Source of the DNA: Metarhizobium sp964253915 | Lineage (GTDB): Bacteria > Pseudomonadota > Alphaproteobacteria > Rhizobiales > Rhizobiaceae | NCBI RefSeq assembly: GCF_964253915.1 | Contig: NZ_CAXUSG020000016.1 | Coordinates: 30,514 to 94,513, forward strand | Length of the DNA stretch: 64,000 nt | Direction: 5' to 3' | Shown: positions 14,892-23,349 of the stretch, piece after piece | Position numbering within the stretch: position 1 is the stretch's first letter | Layout of the letters: the number at the start of each line of letters is the position of its first letter | Made by a program: the position numbers and the translations under genes | Notes under the pieces: model-generated | Database searches by the model: none | Told to the model about the DNA's origin: nothing | Seen by the model: only the letters and a program-made list of their open reading frames with translations

Positions 14892-16139
14892 TCAGACACG
14901 CGGATTGTGTGGGTGGAAGAGCTGCCCCTTCTCGCCGATCAGCACGAAGATCAGACCAACGATCGAGACGCTGAAGAAGCCGGCCACCATCGGCAACGCG
15001 GTGCCGTCGAAGGCCTGACCGATAGCCGCACCGATGGCGGCGCCGCCCACCGTGCTCATGAAGCCGAGCACGGAGGATGCGGTACCGGCTACATGGCCGA
15101 GCGGTTCCATGGCAAGCGAATTGAAGTTCGAGCCGATCCAGCCGAACTGGAACATCGCCAGGCCGAAGAAGCTGAGGAACAGCAGGAACGGCATGGGCTG
15201 CGGTCCGAACAACTGCACCAGCAGCCACAGGAAGGTGATGGCGATGAATCCCAGCAGCGAGGCATGCGACAGCCGGCGCATGCCGAAACGCCCGACCAGC
15301 CGGGAATTAAGGAAGGACGCGAAGGACATGAACAGCGCCACGGCGGCGAAGGCGACCGGGAACAGCACGCCCAGACCGTAGATGCCGACATAGATCTGCT
15401 GCGCCGAGTTGATAAACCCGAAGAGTGCGCCAAAAATGAAGGTGCTGGCGATGGTGTAACAGAGGGCAACACGGGTCGTCAGCACGATGCGGAAGCCACC
15501 GAGCACCGATGAGAAGGTGAAGGGGCGGACATCGGCGGGGTTCAGCGTCTCCGGCAGGCGCAGGTACATCCAGGTGGTGACGATCATTCCTGCGACAGCG
15601 ATGAACAGGAAGATGAGGTGCCAGTTGCCGACCAGCATCACCGTCTGGCCGATGCCGGGGGCGATGACCGGAACGACCATGAACACCATCATGATCAACG
15701 ACATGGCTTCCGCCATGCGCCGGCCGCCGAAGACGTCGCGGACGATCGACACGGTAATGACGCGGGTCGCGGCAGAGCCGACACCCTGGATGAAGCGCAG
15801 GGCGAGCATCAGCCCAAAGGACGGCACGGCGACGATGGCAAGGGCGGAAACGATGTAGATGATCAGGCCGATCAGCATCGGCAGGCGGCGACCGAACCGG
15901 TCGGACAGCGGCCCGTAAAACAGCTGTGCGATACCGAATCCGATGAGGTAGGCCGAAACGACATATTGCCGATGGTTCTCGTTCTCGACGCCGAGGCTGG
16001 CGCCGATCTCCTGAAGCCCAGGCAGCATGATGTCGATGGCAAGCGCATTCAACGCCATCAGGAACGCCATCATGACGATGAATTCGACTTTACCCATGCC
16101 CTTGAGCTGGGCGGGCATGGTTTCCGATGGAGATGTCAC
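14892..16139 (-). CDS. MFS transporter, Bcr/CflA-type drug exporter
   Basis: A 415-residue protein with about twelve hydrophobic helices. The N-terminal part LNALAIDIMLPGLQEIGASL and the loop GPLSDRFGRRLPMLIG (about residue 78) are signatures of Bcr/CflA drug:proton antiporters. A central RDVFGGRRMAEAMSLIMMVFMVVPVIAPGIG is also typical. The family exports drugs such as bicyclomycin or sulfonamides, or in some cases cysteine-related compounds; the substrate is not determinable. It lies 90 bases downstream of grxD on the same strand, behind a probable terminator, so it is likely a separate unit. Confidence 0.85.
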   Translation of the reverse strand: MTSPSETMPAQLKGMGKVEFIVMMAFLMALNALAIDIMLPGLQEIGASLGVENENHRQYVVSAYLIGFGIAQLFYGPLSDRFGRRLPMLIGLIIYIVSALAIVAVPSFGLMLALRFIQGVGSAATRVITVSIVRDVFGGRRMAEAMSLIMMVFMVVPVIAPGIGQTVMLVGNWHLIFLFIAVAGMIVTTWMYLRLPETLNPADVRPFTFSSVLGGFRIVLTTRVALCYTIASTFIFGALFGFINSAQQIYVGIYGLGVLFPVAFAAVALFMSFASFLNSRLVGRFGMRRLSHASLLGFIAITFLWLLVQLFGPQPMPFLLFLSFFGLAMFQFGWIGSNFNSLAMEPLGHVAGTASSVLGFMSTVGGAAIGAAIGQAFDGTALPMVAGFFSVSIVGLIFVLIGEKGQLFHPHNPRV

Positions 16140-16163
16140 GATGGATATTCCCGAATAAAAGGT

Positions 16164-16190
16164 AAGGCGCCGTTATTATCCGGCGCCTTT
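16164..16190 (-). terminator. Terminator hairpin after grxD
   Basis: AAGGCGCCG (16164-16172) and CGGCGCCTT (16181-16189) form a perfect 9-base stem with an 8-base loop. On the minus strand it is followed by ACCTTTTATT. Confidence 0.65.
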
Positions 16191-16229
16191 GCAAAATTCC
16201 AATGAAAATTCGGAATGAGTCCGATGATA

Positions 16230-16565
16230 TCAGGCGGCGCCGCGCACCGCGATGCCCTGCTGCTCCAGATGCGTCTGGAGTTCGCCGGCCTGGAACATCT
16301 CGCGGACGATATCGCAGCCGCCGAGGAATTCGCCCTTGATGTAGAGCTGTGGAATGGTCGGCCAGTTGGAATAATCCTTGATGCCCTGACGGATTTCCGC
16401 GTCGGCGAGCACGTTGATACCCTTGTAGTCGATGCCGAGGTAGTCGAGGATCTGGACCACCTGGCCGGAGAAACCACACTGCGGGAACTGCGGCGTGCCT
16501 TTCATGAAGAGCACCACGTCGTTGCTCTTGACTTCGTTGTCGATGAATTCGTTGATGCCGCTCAT
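16230..16565 (-). CDS. grxD: Monothiol glutaredoxin, CGFS type
   Basis: A 111-residue protein. The active-site CGFS motif is at residues 30-33, preceded by the conserved FMKGTPQFPQ. WPTIPQLYIKGEFLGGCDIV carries the glutathione-binding TIP and the GGCD motif. CGFS glutaredoxins bind and transfer [2Fe-2S] clusters with glutathione and form complexes with BolA proteins. The bolA gene lies in the same minus-strand gene run about 1 kb upstream, with two other genes between. The ATG at 16565 has an AAAGAGCCTC-like ribosome region. Confidence 0.93.
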   Translation of the reverse strand: MSGINEFIDNEVKSNDVVLFMKGTPQFPQCGFSGQVVQILDYLGIDYKGINVLADAEIRQGIKDYSNWPTIPQLYIKGEFLGGCDIVREMFQAGELQTHLEQQGIAVRGAA

Positions 16566-16704
16566 GAGGCTCTTTCCTTTCACATGCGGGTTCAAGATCC
16601 GCAGTTTGACAGTTCGGCTTAAATAGCAATGCCGCAAAATGAATTCCAGCGCTGTGACGAAAAAACGGCGCAGAACCGGCGAGTTTCAGCAGCTGGAAGC
16701 AGCG

Positions 16705-17256
16705 TTATTGTGTCGCGTCGCAGCGTTCTTCGCCGGTTTTGCTGATCTTGAGCGATTTCAGGTCAAGCTGCTTGCGTTCGGCAACCGCCGAGCCCATGCC
16801 GTTTGCCTGGTTTTCCGCAAAACTCGGGCAGTTTTCCGCGGTCGCTTCGCCGGTGCGCTCCCAGAAGGCGAGTTTGCCGCCGGAAACCTCGTACTCGTCG
16901 GCTGGAACATCCAGAACGCTTTTGCCGGTAGAGAGGTCGTAGACGACGAGATCGCCTTGCGGCCCGGTCGAGCGGGTGAGGATCAGGTATTTTCCGGTCT
17001 GATCGCCGTACCACAGGGGATCGCCCGGCTCACCGATGACAAGGTCGGCCTTGTCGGCATCGAAGCGGCAGGAAGCCGGCTTCTTCTTGCCCTTGAGTGC
17101 CGTCACCGCAAATTGCGCGCCGGCATCCTCGTCGTAGCTCTGCACTGCCACGGCATACTCTTTGTTGGCGTGGCATTCCACCTCGCCGGCGAAAACGGGC
17201 AAGGGCGCCAGAAGGCAAGCTGCAGCGAGAGAGGCGAATGTAATCGGTCTCGGCAT
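16705..17256 (-). CDS. Periplasmic protein of unknown function
   Basis: A 183-residue protein. A signal peptide is clear: MPRPITFASLAAACLLAPLPVFA, with probable cleavage after residue 23. The mature part has four cysteines (in VECHANKEY, ASCRFDADK, AENCPSFAE and EERCDATQ), which could form two disulfides. Repeated short beta segments (KYLILTRST, DLVVYDLSTGKSVLDVP) suggest a small beta-rich fold. I do not recognise a family. It lies between a small basic gene and grxD in a same-strand run starting at purL. Confidence 0.65.
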   Translation of the reverse strand: MPRPITFASLAAACLLAPLPVFAGEVECHANKEYAVAVQSYDEDAGAQFAVTALKGKKKPASCRFDADKADLVIGEPGDPLWYGDQTGKYLILTRSTGPQGDLVVYDLSTGKSVLDVPADEYEVSGGKLAFWERTGEATAENCPSFAENQANGMGSAVAERKQLDLKSLKISKTGEERCDATQ

Positions 17257-17287
17257 GGCGTTTGATGTCCCGTGAAAAGGGAGGCTC

Positions 17288-17521
17288 TTATCGGTTGCGT
17301 TGCCGGCTGCGGCCAGCGGCGGTGCGACGGCGGCTGACCTGCTTTCTCGCTGGCTTGCGGGCGGCGGTCGAGGTCTTCTTGACGAAGCGCCCGGTCGTCG
17401 CCGACCGGGTCTGCCGCTTCTTGCGTTTCGTCGTCGTGCTCTTACGGGTACCCTTCTTCAGGATTTCCTTGAGCACGCTGTTCACGACACCCGTGACCAG
17501 CTCCTTCACCAGATCAGCCAT
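17288..17521 (-). CDS. Small highly basic protein of unknown function
   Basis: A 77-residue protein. The first 24 residues form a hydrophobic/amphipathic helix (MADLVKELVTGVVNSVLKEI). The rest is almost wholly Lys, Arg, Thr, Ser and Ala, including KRKKRQTR and ARKQVSRRR. The composition resembles the tails of H1-like bacterial histones, so nucleic-acid binding is possible, but no family is recognised. The start has GGAGG (cgggaggaacgcATG). It lies between bolA and a periplasmic protein gene. Confidence 0.55.
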   Translation of the reverse strand: MADLVKELVTGVVNSVLKEILKKGTRKSTTTKRKKRQTRSATTGRFVKKTSTAARKPARKQVSRRRTAAGRSRQRNR

Positions 17522-17555
17522 GCGTTCCTCCCGCCGTCAGGGGCCGGTGTTGTGT

Positions 17556-17789
17556 TCAATCGGGTGCGCTGGTCTGCAGGGCGAGCGCGTGCAGCACGCC
17601 GCCCATGTTGCCCTGCAGGGCGTTGTAGACCATCTGGTGCTGCTGGACGCGGGTCTTGCCGCGGAATGCCTCGGCGACCACTTCGGCTGCGTAATGGTCA
17701 CCATCTCCGGCCAGATCACGAATGGTCACCTTGGCGCCGGGGATGCCTGCGCGGATCATGTCTTCGATATCGCCGGGTTTCATGGGCAT
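17556..17789 (-). CDS. bolA: BolA family protein
   Basis: A 77-residue protein, the size of short BolA/IbaG members. It shows the class II KH-like fold with conserved VTIRDLAGDGDHYAAEVVAEAF and the RVQQHQMVYNALQGNMGG signature that carries the conserved histidine. BolA proteins pair with CGFS glutaredoxins to bind a [2Fe-2S] cluster, and in rhizobia such a complex is tied to iron sensing. It lies 18 bases downstream of purL, so co-transcription with it is likely. The ATG at 17789 starts right after GGAGTGACCCAAC. Confidence 0.9.
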   Translation of the reverse strand: MPMKPGDIEDMIRAGIPGAKVTIRDLAGDGDHYAAEVVAEAFRGKTRVQQHQMVYNALQGNMGGVLHALALQTSAPD

Positions 17790-17807
17790 GTTGGGTCACT
17801 CCTCAGA

Positions 17808-20048
17808 CTATTCAGCGGCGGCGACCGTTCCCGAGCCGCCCTCCATGAAGTCAGGGAACCACGATTCATGGGCCGAACGCAATTGCTCAATTGAAACAGG
17901 CCGTGCAGAACCCAATGTCACCCACGATCCGCCGGTGCGGCCGATCCACGGGCAGAAGACGCCGGCGGCTTCGGCGCGTTCGTGCACCTTGGTGAGATTG
18001 CTTTCCTTGACCGTGATCACGTAGCGGCCCTGGTCCTCGCCGTAGAAGACCGGGATCGGGTCGTGATCGTTGAGCTGGTTGAGATGGGCGCCGATGCCGG
18101 ATGCCATCGCCATTTCGGCAACGGCGAGCGCGATGCCGCCGGAGGAGCAATCGTGTACCGCCGTCGCCAGACCGTCGGCAATCAGGCCACGAACGAAATC
18201 GCCGGCCTTCTTTTCATGGGCGAGGTCGACATGCGGGGCGGGGCCATCGGTGCGGCCATGGATGTCGCGCAGGTAGACCGATTGGCCGAGATGCGTGCCC
18301 CAGCTTGCCGGCGCGCCGGCGAGCAGGATCGCCTGGCCCTGTTCGGCAAAGCGGATGCGCGCCATCTTCGTCCAGTCCTTGAGCAGGCCGACGCCGCCAA
18401 TGGTGGGGGTCGGCAGGATGCCCTGGCCGTTGGTCTCGTTGTAGAGCGAGACGTTGCCGGACACGATCGGGAAGTCGAGAGCGGTGCAGGCCTCGCCGAT
18501 GCCCTTGATGGCATGCACGAACTGGCTCATGATTTCAGGGCGTTCCGGATTGCCGAAGTTGAGGTTGTCGGTCGCAGCCAAGGGCAGGGCGCCGGTGGCG
18601 GTGATGTTGCGCCAGCATTCGGCAACGGCCTGCTTGCCGCCTTCGTAGGCGTCGGCCTCGACATAACGCGGTGTCACGTCGGAGGAGAAGGCCAGCGCCT
18701 TCTTCGTATGGCCCTCGACGCGCACGACGCCGGCGTCGCCGCCGGGAAGCTGCACGGAGTTGCCCTGGATCAGCGTGTCGTACTGTTCGTAGACCCAGCG
18801 GCGCGACGAGTTGTTGGCGGAGCCGACGAGCTTCAGCAGCGTTTCGGCCACATCGGCCTGCGGAACGTCGTTGGTGGCCAGCGGTGCGGCGACCTTGGCC
18901 GGAGTCCAGGGACGGTCGTATTCCGGCGCCTGGTCACCCAGTTCCTTGATCGGCAGGTTGGCGACTTCTTCGCCCTGATGGATGACGCGGAAGCGCAGGT
19001 CGTCCGTCGTCTTGCCGACGATGGCGAAGTCGAGGCCCCACTTGACGAAGATCGCCTTGGCTTCCTCTTCCTTTTCCGGGCGCAGCACCATCAGCATGCG
19101 TTCCTGGCTTTCGGAGAGCATCATCTCATAGGCGGTCATGCGCTCTTCGCGCACCGGTACCTGGTCGAGATAAAGCTCGATGCCGAGGTCGCCCTTGGCG
19201 CCCATTTCGACGGCCGAGCAGGTCAGGCCAGCGGCACCCATGTCCTGGATGGCGATGACCGCGCCGGTCTTCATCAGCTCAAGGCAGGCTTCCAGCAGGC
19301 ACTTTTCGGTGAAGGGGTCGCCGACCTGCACAGTCGGGCGCTTTTCCTCGATCGATTCGTCGAATTCGGCCGATGCCATGGTGGCGCCGCCGACGCCGTC
19401 GCGGCCGGTCTTGGCGCCGAGATAGACGACCGGCAGGCCGACGCCCTTGGCTTCCGAAAGGAAGATGGCATCCGATTTCGCAAGGCCGGCCGCAAAGGCG
19501 TTGACGAGGATGTTGCCGTTGTAGCGGGCATCGAACTCGACCTCGCCGCCGACGGTCGGAACGCCGAAGGAATTGCCGTAACCACCGACGCCGGCCACGA
19601 CACCGGCCACCAGATGGCGGGTCTTCGGATGATCGGGCGCGCCGAAGCGAAGGGCGTTCATCGCCGCGATCGGCCGGGCGCCCATGGTGAAGACGTCGCG
19701 CAGGATGCCGCCGACGCCGGTTGCCGCACCCTGGTAGGGCTCGATGTAGGAGGGGTGGTTGTGGCTTTCCATCTTGAAGACGACGACGTCGCCGTCATCG
19801 ATATCGACGACGCCGGCGTTTTCGCCCGGTCCCTGGATGACGCGTGGTCCCTTGGTCGGCAAGGTGCGCAGCCACTTCTTGGAGGATTTGTACGAGCAGT
19901 GCTCGTTCCACATGGCCGAAAAGATACCTAGCTCGGTGAAGGTCGGCTCGCGGCCGATCAGCGAGAGGATGCGTTCGTACTCATCCGGCTTGAGGCCGTG
20001 GGAGGCAATCAGGTCCGGCGTGATCGGGCGGGTGTTGGAAATGCTCAT
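17808..20048 (-). CDS. purL: Phosphoribosylformylglycinamidine synthase subunit PurL (small form)
   Basis: A 746-residue protein, the length of the small PurL that needs separate PurS and PurQ. MWNEHCSYKSS (about residues 46-56) and ESHNHPS (94-100) are catalytic/ATP-site signatures, with VGGILRDVFTMGARPIA following. The second repeat half contains VSGNVSLYNET and GGIALAVAEMA. PurL turns FGAR into FGAM using ATP and ammonia supplied by PurQ. purQ and purS lie about 5 kb away on the same strand but in a separate transcription unit. bolA follows 18 bases downstream. Confidence 0.97.
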   Translation of the reverse strand: MSISNTRPITPDLIASHGLKPDEYERILSLIGREPTFTELGIFSAMWNEHCSYKSSKKWLRTLPTKGPRVIQGPGENAGVVDIDDGDVVVFKMESHNHPSYIEPYQGAATGVGGILRDVFTMGARPIAAMNALRFGAPDHPKTRHLVAGVVAGVGGYGNSFGVPTVGGEVEFDARYNGNILVNAFAAGLAKSDAIFLSEAKGVGLPVVYLGAKTGRDGVGGATMASAEFDESIEEKRPTVQVGDPFTEKCLLEACLELMKTGAVIAIQDMGAAGLTCSAVEMGAKGDLGIELYLDQVPVREERMTAYEMMLSESQERMLMVLRPEKEEEAKAIFVKWGLDFAIVGKTTDDLRFRVIHQGEEVANLPIKELGDQAPEYDRPWTPAKVAAPLATNDVPQADVAETLLKLVGSANNSSRRWVYEQYDTLIQGNSVQLPGGDAGVVRVEGHTKKALAFSSDVTPRYVEADAYEGGKQAVAECWRNITATGALPLAATDNLNFGNPERPEIMSQFVHAIKGIGEACTALDFPIVSGNVSLYNETNGQGILPTPTIGGVGLLKDWTKMARIRFAEQGQAILLAGAPASWGTHLGQSVYLRDIHGRTDGPAPHVDLAHEKKAGDFVRGLIADGLATAVHDCSSGGIALAVAEMAMASGIGAHLNQLNDHDPIPVFYGEDQGRYVITVKESNLTKVHERAEAAGVFCPWIGRTGGSWVTLGSARPVSIEQLRSAHESWFPDFMEGGSGTVAAAE

Positions 20049-20094
20049 GGGTCTTGGGACATCCGTGCGATAGGGCGGCTTTTGGCGTCTCTTT

Positions 20095-20115
20095 AGCGCA
20101 GTTAGATGGACTGCG
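20095..20115. promoter_or_regulatory. Hairpin upstream of purL
   Basis: GCGCAGT and ACTGCGC form perfect 7-base arms around TAGATGG, about 47 bases upstream of the purL start. It could be a leader structure of purL or a terminator remnant of the PagL-like gene; no purine riboswitch pattern is recognised. Confidence 0.35.
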
Positions 20116-20223
20116 CGACAGGAAAATCAAACGCCGGCCCCACTATCCCGTCAAGGATCGCAAGGCCGGCGATTGTCATTCCGAAAGGCCTGCAAAACCG
20201 CCATGCGGTATGCAGGCAAGGGA

Positions 20224-20841
20224 TTAGAACTTGTAACCGATGGCAAGACCGGCACGGGTCAGGCCGTTGTTGGTGTCGCCGCACAGGTTGGCGTGCGAGG
20301 AGTGTTCGATCTGAGCCAGCACGCGCCAGTTCTGCGTCACGTCGTAACCAACGGCCGCATATTCGCGGAACAGCGTGCGGCAGCCGAGTTTCGGACCGCG
20401 CGTGCCGTCATAGTCGAGATCGCCATTGTGGATCATGCCGCCGAAGCCGACTTCGAGGAAGGCCTTTTCCGTGATGTTGGCATTCCAGGCCAGACCGGTG
20501 AACAGCATGCTCGCTTCGCGGCTGTCGCTGGCAACGGTGCCGCCGACATAGACGCGCGGACGCAGGAGGTGTTCCTTCCAACCGACAGCCGTGTCGTTGT
20601 CGAAGGGATCGAAGAACATGGTCAGCTGGTAGAAGCTGCCGCGCTCGTCGTTGGTGCGGGTCTTGTCCACGGCGATCTGGGCGCCGAATCGCAGTTCGTC
20701 GAAGAACGGCTCGTCCGTCGCCGGCGCGCCTTCAAAGTCGGCTGCTATGGAGACAGAAGAAAGAAGAAGGCCTGCTACCACCGATACGGCCGAGACAGTT
20801 GCCATGCGCACTGCCAAAAATTTGCCGAATTGAAATGCCAT
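20224..20841 (-). CDS. Acyloxyacyl hydrolase, PagL-like outer-membrane lipid A deacylase
   Basis: A 205-residue protein with a long N-terminal signal sequence (hydrophobic ATVSAVSVVAGLLLSSVSIA, cleavage near residue 33) and a beta-strand-rich mature part ending in an aromatic residue (GYKF), typical of outer-membrane barrels. The C-terminal region EHSSHANLCGDTNNGLTRAG contains the HxS pair, which matches the catalytic His-Ser of PagL, and an N-x-G element. PagL removes the 3-O acyl chain from lipid A. The ATG at 20841 is preferred to a GTG 57 bases upstream because the signal sequence then begins properly. Divergence from characterised PagL keeps this tentative. Confidence 0.6.
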   Translation of the reverse strand: MAFQFGKFLAVRMATVSAVSVVAGLLLSSVSIAADFEGAPATDEPFFDELRFGAQIAVDKTRTNDERGSFYQLTMFFDPFDNDTAVGWKEHLLRPRVYVGGTVASDSREASMLFTGLAWNANITEKAFLEVGFGGMIHNGDLDYDGTRGPKLGCRTLFREYAAVGYDVTQNWRVLAQIEHSSHANLCGDTNNGLTRAGLAIGYKF

Positions 20842-20935
20842 TCCAGAAAAGCCCCCAAATCCCAGTTTGACTCGCCCTGATTTGCCGGACGTTAACACTT
20901 GCCTTTATCAATGGTAAAGGGCGGATATGCCACAC

Positions 20936-22354
20936 TCATGAATAACTATCGTAGCCGGCCGATCCCGTTTCCAGGAGGCGGCGGACGATCTGGAATCCCT
21001 TGTCCGCTTCTTCGGCCGTGCTTTGCGTCGAGAAACCGATTCGAACGCGATGGAAGGCCTTGTCCGAACGCCCGGCCTTGAACTCGTCCTCGTCGTCGAC
21101 CAGCACGCCTTCGCGGAAGGCGGCGTTCTTGAATATGCCGGAAAGCCATGGATCGGGAAGCTTCAGCCACAGGAACGGAATGCCTGCCGCAGCTGAAAAT
21201 TCGAAACCGGAGAAGGTCCTGCGGGCATAATCCACCCGCGTCGAGAGTTCGGCGATCGCTTTCGTGCGGATTTCCGCGGCCTCGCCCGACAGCACCATGC
21301 GGGCGCAAAGCTCGGCCAGCAGGAAGGGCATGCCGCCCGTCACCATCTTGTGGGCGATGCTGACGCGGTGGCTGAAATGCGCCGGGCAGGCGACCCAGCC
21401 GCCGCGCACGCCGGCGGAAACGGATTTGGAGAAGCCGCCGACGAGGAACGTTCGCTCCGGCGCGAATTCCGTCAGAAGCGGTGTCGTATTGTCGCTCATG
21501 GCGCCGTAGAGATCGTCCTCGACCAGCCAGACATTGTGCTTGCGGGCAATTTCGCCGATCGCCCGGCGACGATCTTCCGGCATGCAGATGCCGGTCGGAT
21601 TGTGTGCTGTCGGCATCAGGAAGGCGAGTTTCGGGTGCTGCTGGGCGCAGAGCCGCTCGAAATCGGCTGGCACCACGCCGTGTTCGTCCGATTCCACCAG
21701 CACGGTCCGCCGGCCGATCAGCCCGGCACTGCGACTGATCCGCGAGTAGGTGAGGTGCTCGAAGACGATCTTGTCACCCGGCACCGTCACGGCGGAGATC
21801 ACCGCCATGATGGCGGCATGGGCGCCGAGCGCCGGCACGATGCTGTCCGGGGCAGGGCGCCAGTTGCCTTTTGCCAGCCAGCTGGCGCCGGCCTGAAACC
21901 AGTGCGACGGGAAAGTCCGGGTATAGCTGGTGATGTCGAGCGGATGATCGCGGGCAATATCCGCCAGGTTGCTGGCGACGGCCTCGCCCTGACCGACATC
22001 CGGCGCCGCCGTCGTGTCGAAACGGACGATGCCCGGCGGGGCGTCGATCGGCCGCGTGCCGGTCATCGCTGCCGTGACCGGATCGGGCTGGGCGGAATTC
22101 TGGTTCTGCGGCAGGGGCAACACGTAGGTGCCGCGCCCGACTTCGCCACTGACGAGGCCGCGTTCATGCACCAGCGAATAGGCGCGTCCGATGGTGCCGA
22201 TGGTGACGCCGATATCGTAGGCGAGGTTGCGTTGCGGCGGCAATTTCGTCCCGGGCGACAATGTCCCTTCCGAAATTGCCGATTCAATGCTGTCGGCGAG
22301 GCGCACGTAAAGTGGGCCGGTGCCGGTGGAAAGGTCGGGAAGCCAATTTGTCAT
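20936..22354 (-). CDS. MocR-type regulator: GntR helix-turn-helix fused to aminotransferase domain
   Basis: A 472-residue protein. An N-terminal GntR winged helix-turn-helix (LYVRLADSIESAISEGTLSPG onward, about residues 13-80) is followed by a long proline-rich linker and a fold-type I aminotransferase domain. The PLP-binding lysine is Lys310 in VGGFSKSVSAG, and VVEDDLYGAM matches the cofactor-ring Asp/Tyr region. MocR proteins use PLP or its adducts as effectors. The gene is divergent from a DUF1127 gene, and an inverted repeat lies between them, so that gene is a likely target. The ATG at 22354 is chosen over one 24 bases upstream. Confidence 0.85.
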   Translation of the reverse strand: MTNWLPDLSTGTGPLYVRLADSIESAISEGTLSPGTKLPPQRNLAYDIGVTIGTIGRAYSLVHERGLVSGEVGRGTYVLPLPQNQNSAQPDPVTAAMTGTRPIDAPPGIVRFDTTAAPDVGQGEAVASNLADIARDHPLDITSYTRTFPSHWFQAGASWLAKGNWRPAPDSIVPALGAHAAIMAVISAVTVPGDKIVFEHLTYSRISRSAGLIGRRTVLVESDEHGVVPADFERLCAQQHPKLAFLMPTAHNPTGICMPEDRRRAIGEIARKHNVWLVEDDLYGAMSDNTTPLLTEFAPERTFLVGGFSKSVSAGVRGGWVACPAHFSHRVSIAHKMVTGGMPFLLAELCARMVLSGEAAEIRTKAIAELSTRVDYARRTFSGFEFSAAAGIPFLWLKLPDPWLSGIFKNAAFREGVLVDDEDEFKAGRSDKAFHRVRIGFSTQSTAEEADKGFQIVRRLLETGSAGYDSYS

Positions 22355-22391
22355 GATGACAATTCTCACTATTGTCACTGTTATTGAGTCA

Positions 22392-22420
22392 ATTGTATCT
22401 CATTCCGTGTCGAATACAAT
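22392..22420. promoter_or_regulatory. Inverted repeat between mocR and DUF1127 gene (operator candidate)
   Basis: ATTGTAT (22392-22398) and ATACAAT (22414-22420) are perfect 7-base arms with a 15-base spacer. A further GATACAATTT lies just inside the DUF1127 reading frame near 22479. The positions suit a dimeric MocR controlling both divergent genes. Confidence 0.5.
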
Positions 22421-22446
22421 ATCGGTTTCAGGAAAAGCGGTGCAAT

Positions 22447-22728
22447 ATGGCCAGCACAGATCATTATGTGGGTGCAATAGATACAATTTATCCAGACGGC
22501 TATGCGCGGGAAAGGCTGTTTCGCGATACGGGCGAGATGCTGAACCCCGGGCCGGTGCACGGTGATGCGAGCCTGCTGAGCCGGCTATGGTCGTTTGTCT
22601 GCCTGTGGCAGCAAGAACGCGCCGGCCGCCTGGCCTTGCGCGAACTGACGGACGATCAGTTGCGCGATATCGGCGTGAGCCGAAAGGAAGCGGGAATCGA
22701 AGTCGCGAAATCCTACTTCTGGGATTGA
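22447..22728 (+). CDS. DUF1127 domain protein
   Basis: A 93-residue protein. The C-terminal half (LWSFVCLWQQERAGRLALRE then LTDDQLRDIGVSRKEA) is the short arginine-rich DUF1127 domain. The N-terminal 45 residues are not conserved. Small DUF1127 proteins in alphaproteobacteria have been linked to RNA metabolism and to phosphate or carbon stress, but the role of this one is unknown. It is transcribed divergently from a MocR regulator. A GC-rich hairpin follows about 30 bases after the stop. Confidence 0.75.
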   Translation: MASTDHYVGAIDTIYPDGYARERLFRDTGEMLNPGPVHGDASLLSRLWSFVCLWQQERAGRLALRELTDDQLRDIGVSRKEAGIEVAKSYFWD

Positions 22729-22758
22729 CGCATTTCCGGCCAGGCGACTGGAAAGAGT

Positions 22759-22800
22759 GGCCCGGCGCAGCCAGTCCCAGCCGGCGGCGCCGGGCCTTTC
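22759..22800 (+). terminator. Terminator-like hairpin after DUF1127 gene
   Basis: GGCCCGGCGC (22759-22768) pairs perfectly with GCGCCGGGCC (22787-22796) and is followed by TTTC, between convergent genes. Confidence 0.6.
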
Positions 22801-22835
22801 AAGGGCAATTATGGCTTGGAAGCAAAGGCCGCTCT

Positions 22836-23240
22836 TCAGCAGCCCTGTCCGCCGGCGGCCCAGCGGTTGACGTCCTTGGTGACGCGTGCGCCGACCGCTT
22901 CGCCCATCAGCGGACCAAAGGCCTCCAGCTTGGCGGGATTGCCTTCCGCATGAACCACCAGCAGCGGCCGCGCCTCCGGCCTGGTCTTGTGGACGACAAG
23001 GATGCGCGGACGACCAGAGAAGGAATTCAATTCCGGCGCCAGGCGGTAAGGCTTGAAGGCAGCGTCGCCCGACTTGAACCAGCAGGCATTGGCGCCCAGC
23101 GCCACGCGTTCCATCACCGGCAGTGCGGCCCGATTCGCGGCCGGCGGTGTTTCCGGCTTCGTCTGACAGGCAGCGAGTGCTGAAGCGGCGACAAGAATGC
23201 CGAAAATCGGGAGCGGGCGGAAAGGACGGAAAGTGGCCAT
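22836..23240 (-). CDS. Small predicted lipoprotein of unknown function
   Basis: A 134-residue protein. The N-terminus has a charged start, a hydrophobic stretch and a lipobox LAAC (cysteine near residue 25), so it is probably lipidated and anchored in the membrane. The mature domain contains NACWFKSGDAAFKPYRLAPELNSFSGRPRILVV and a C-terminal CxxG-like GGQGC. I do not recognise a named family. It lies between the DUF1127 gene (convergent) and a Sel1-repeat gene upstream on the same strand. Confidence 0.65.
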   Translation of the reverse strand: MATFRPFRPLPIFGILVAASALAACQTKPETPPAANRAALPVMERVALGANACWFKSGDAAFKPYRLAPELNSFSGRPRILVVHKTRPEARPLLVVHAEGNPAKLEAFGPLMGEAVGARVTKDVNRWAAGGQGC

Positions 23241-23349
23241 GTCGGTCTCTGATCGATTGCTACATTACCGTTCTAGCAGTTCCATGGTTAAGCAGCCATT
23301 ACCCGCGCGCGTTCCGATTACGCGCGGCCTTGCAGGCCAATCGCCGCTG

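Noticed and set aside
17982..19931. Plus-strand open frame of 649 codons inside purL
   Set aside because: It is antisense to purL over its whole length, with low-complexity composition, no ribosome site and no domain.
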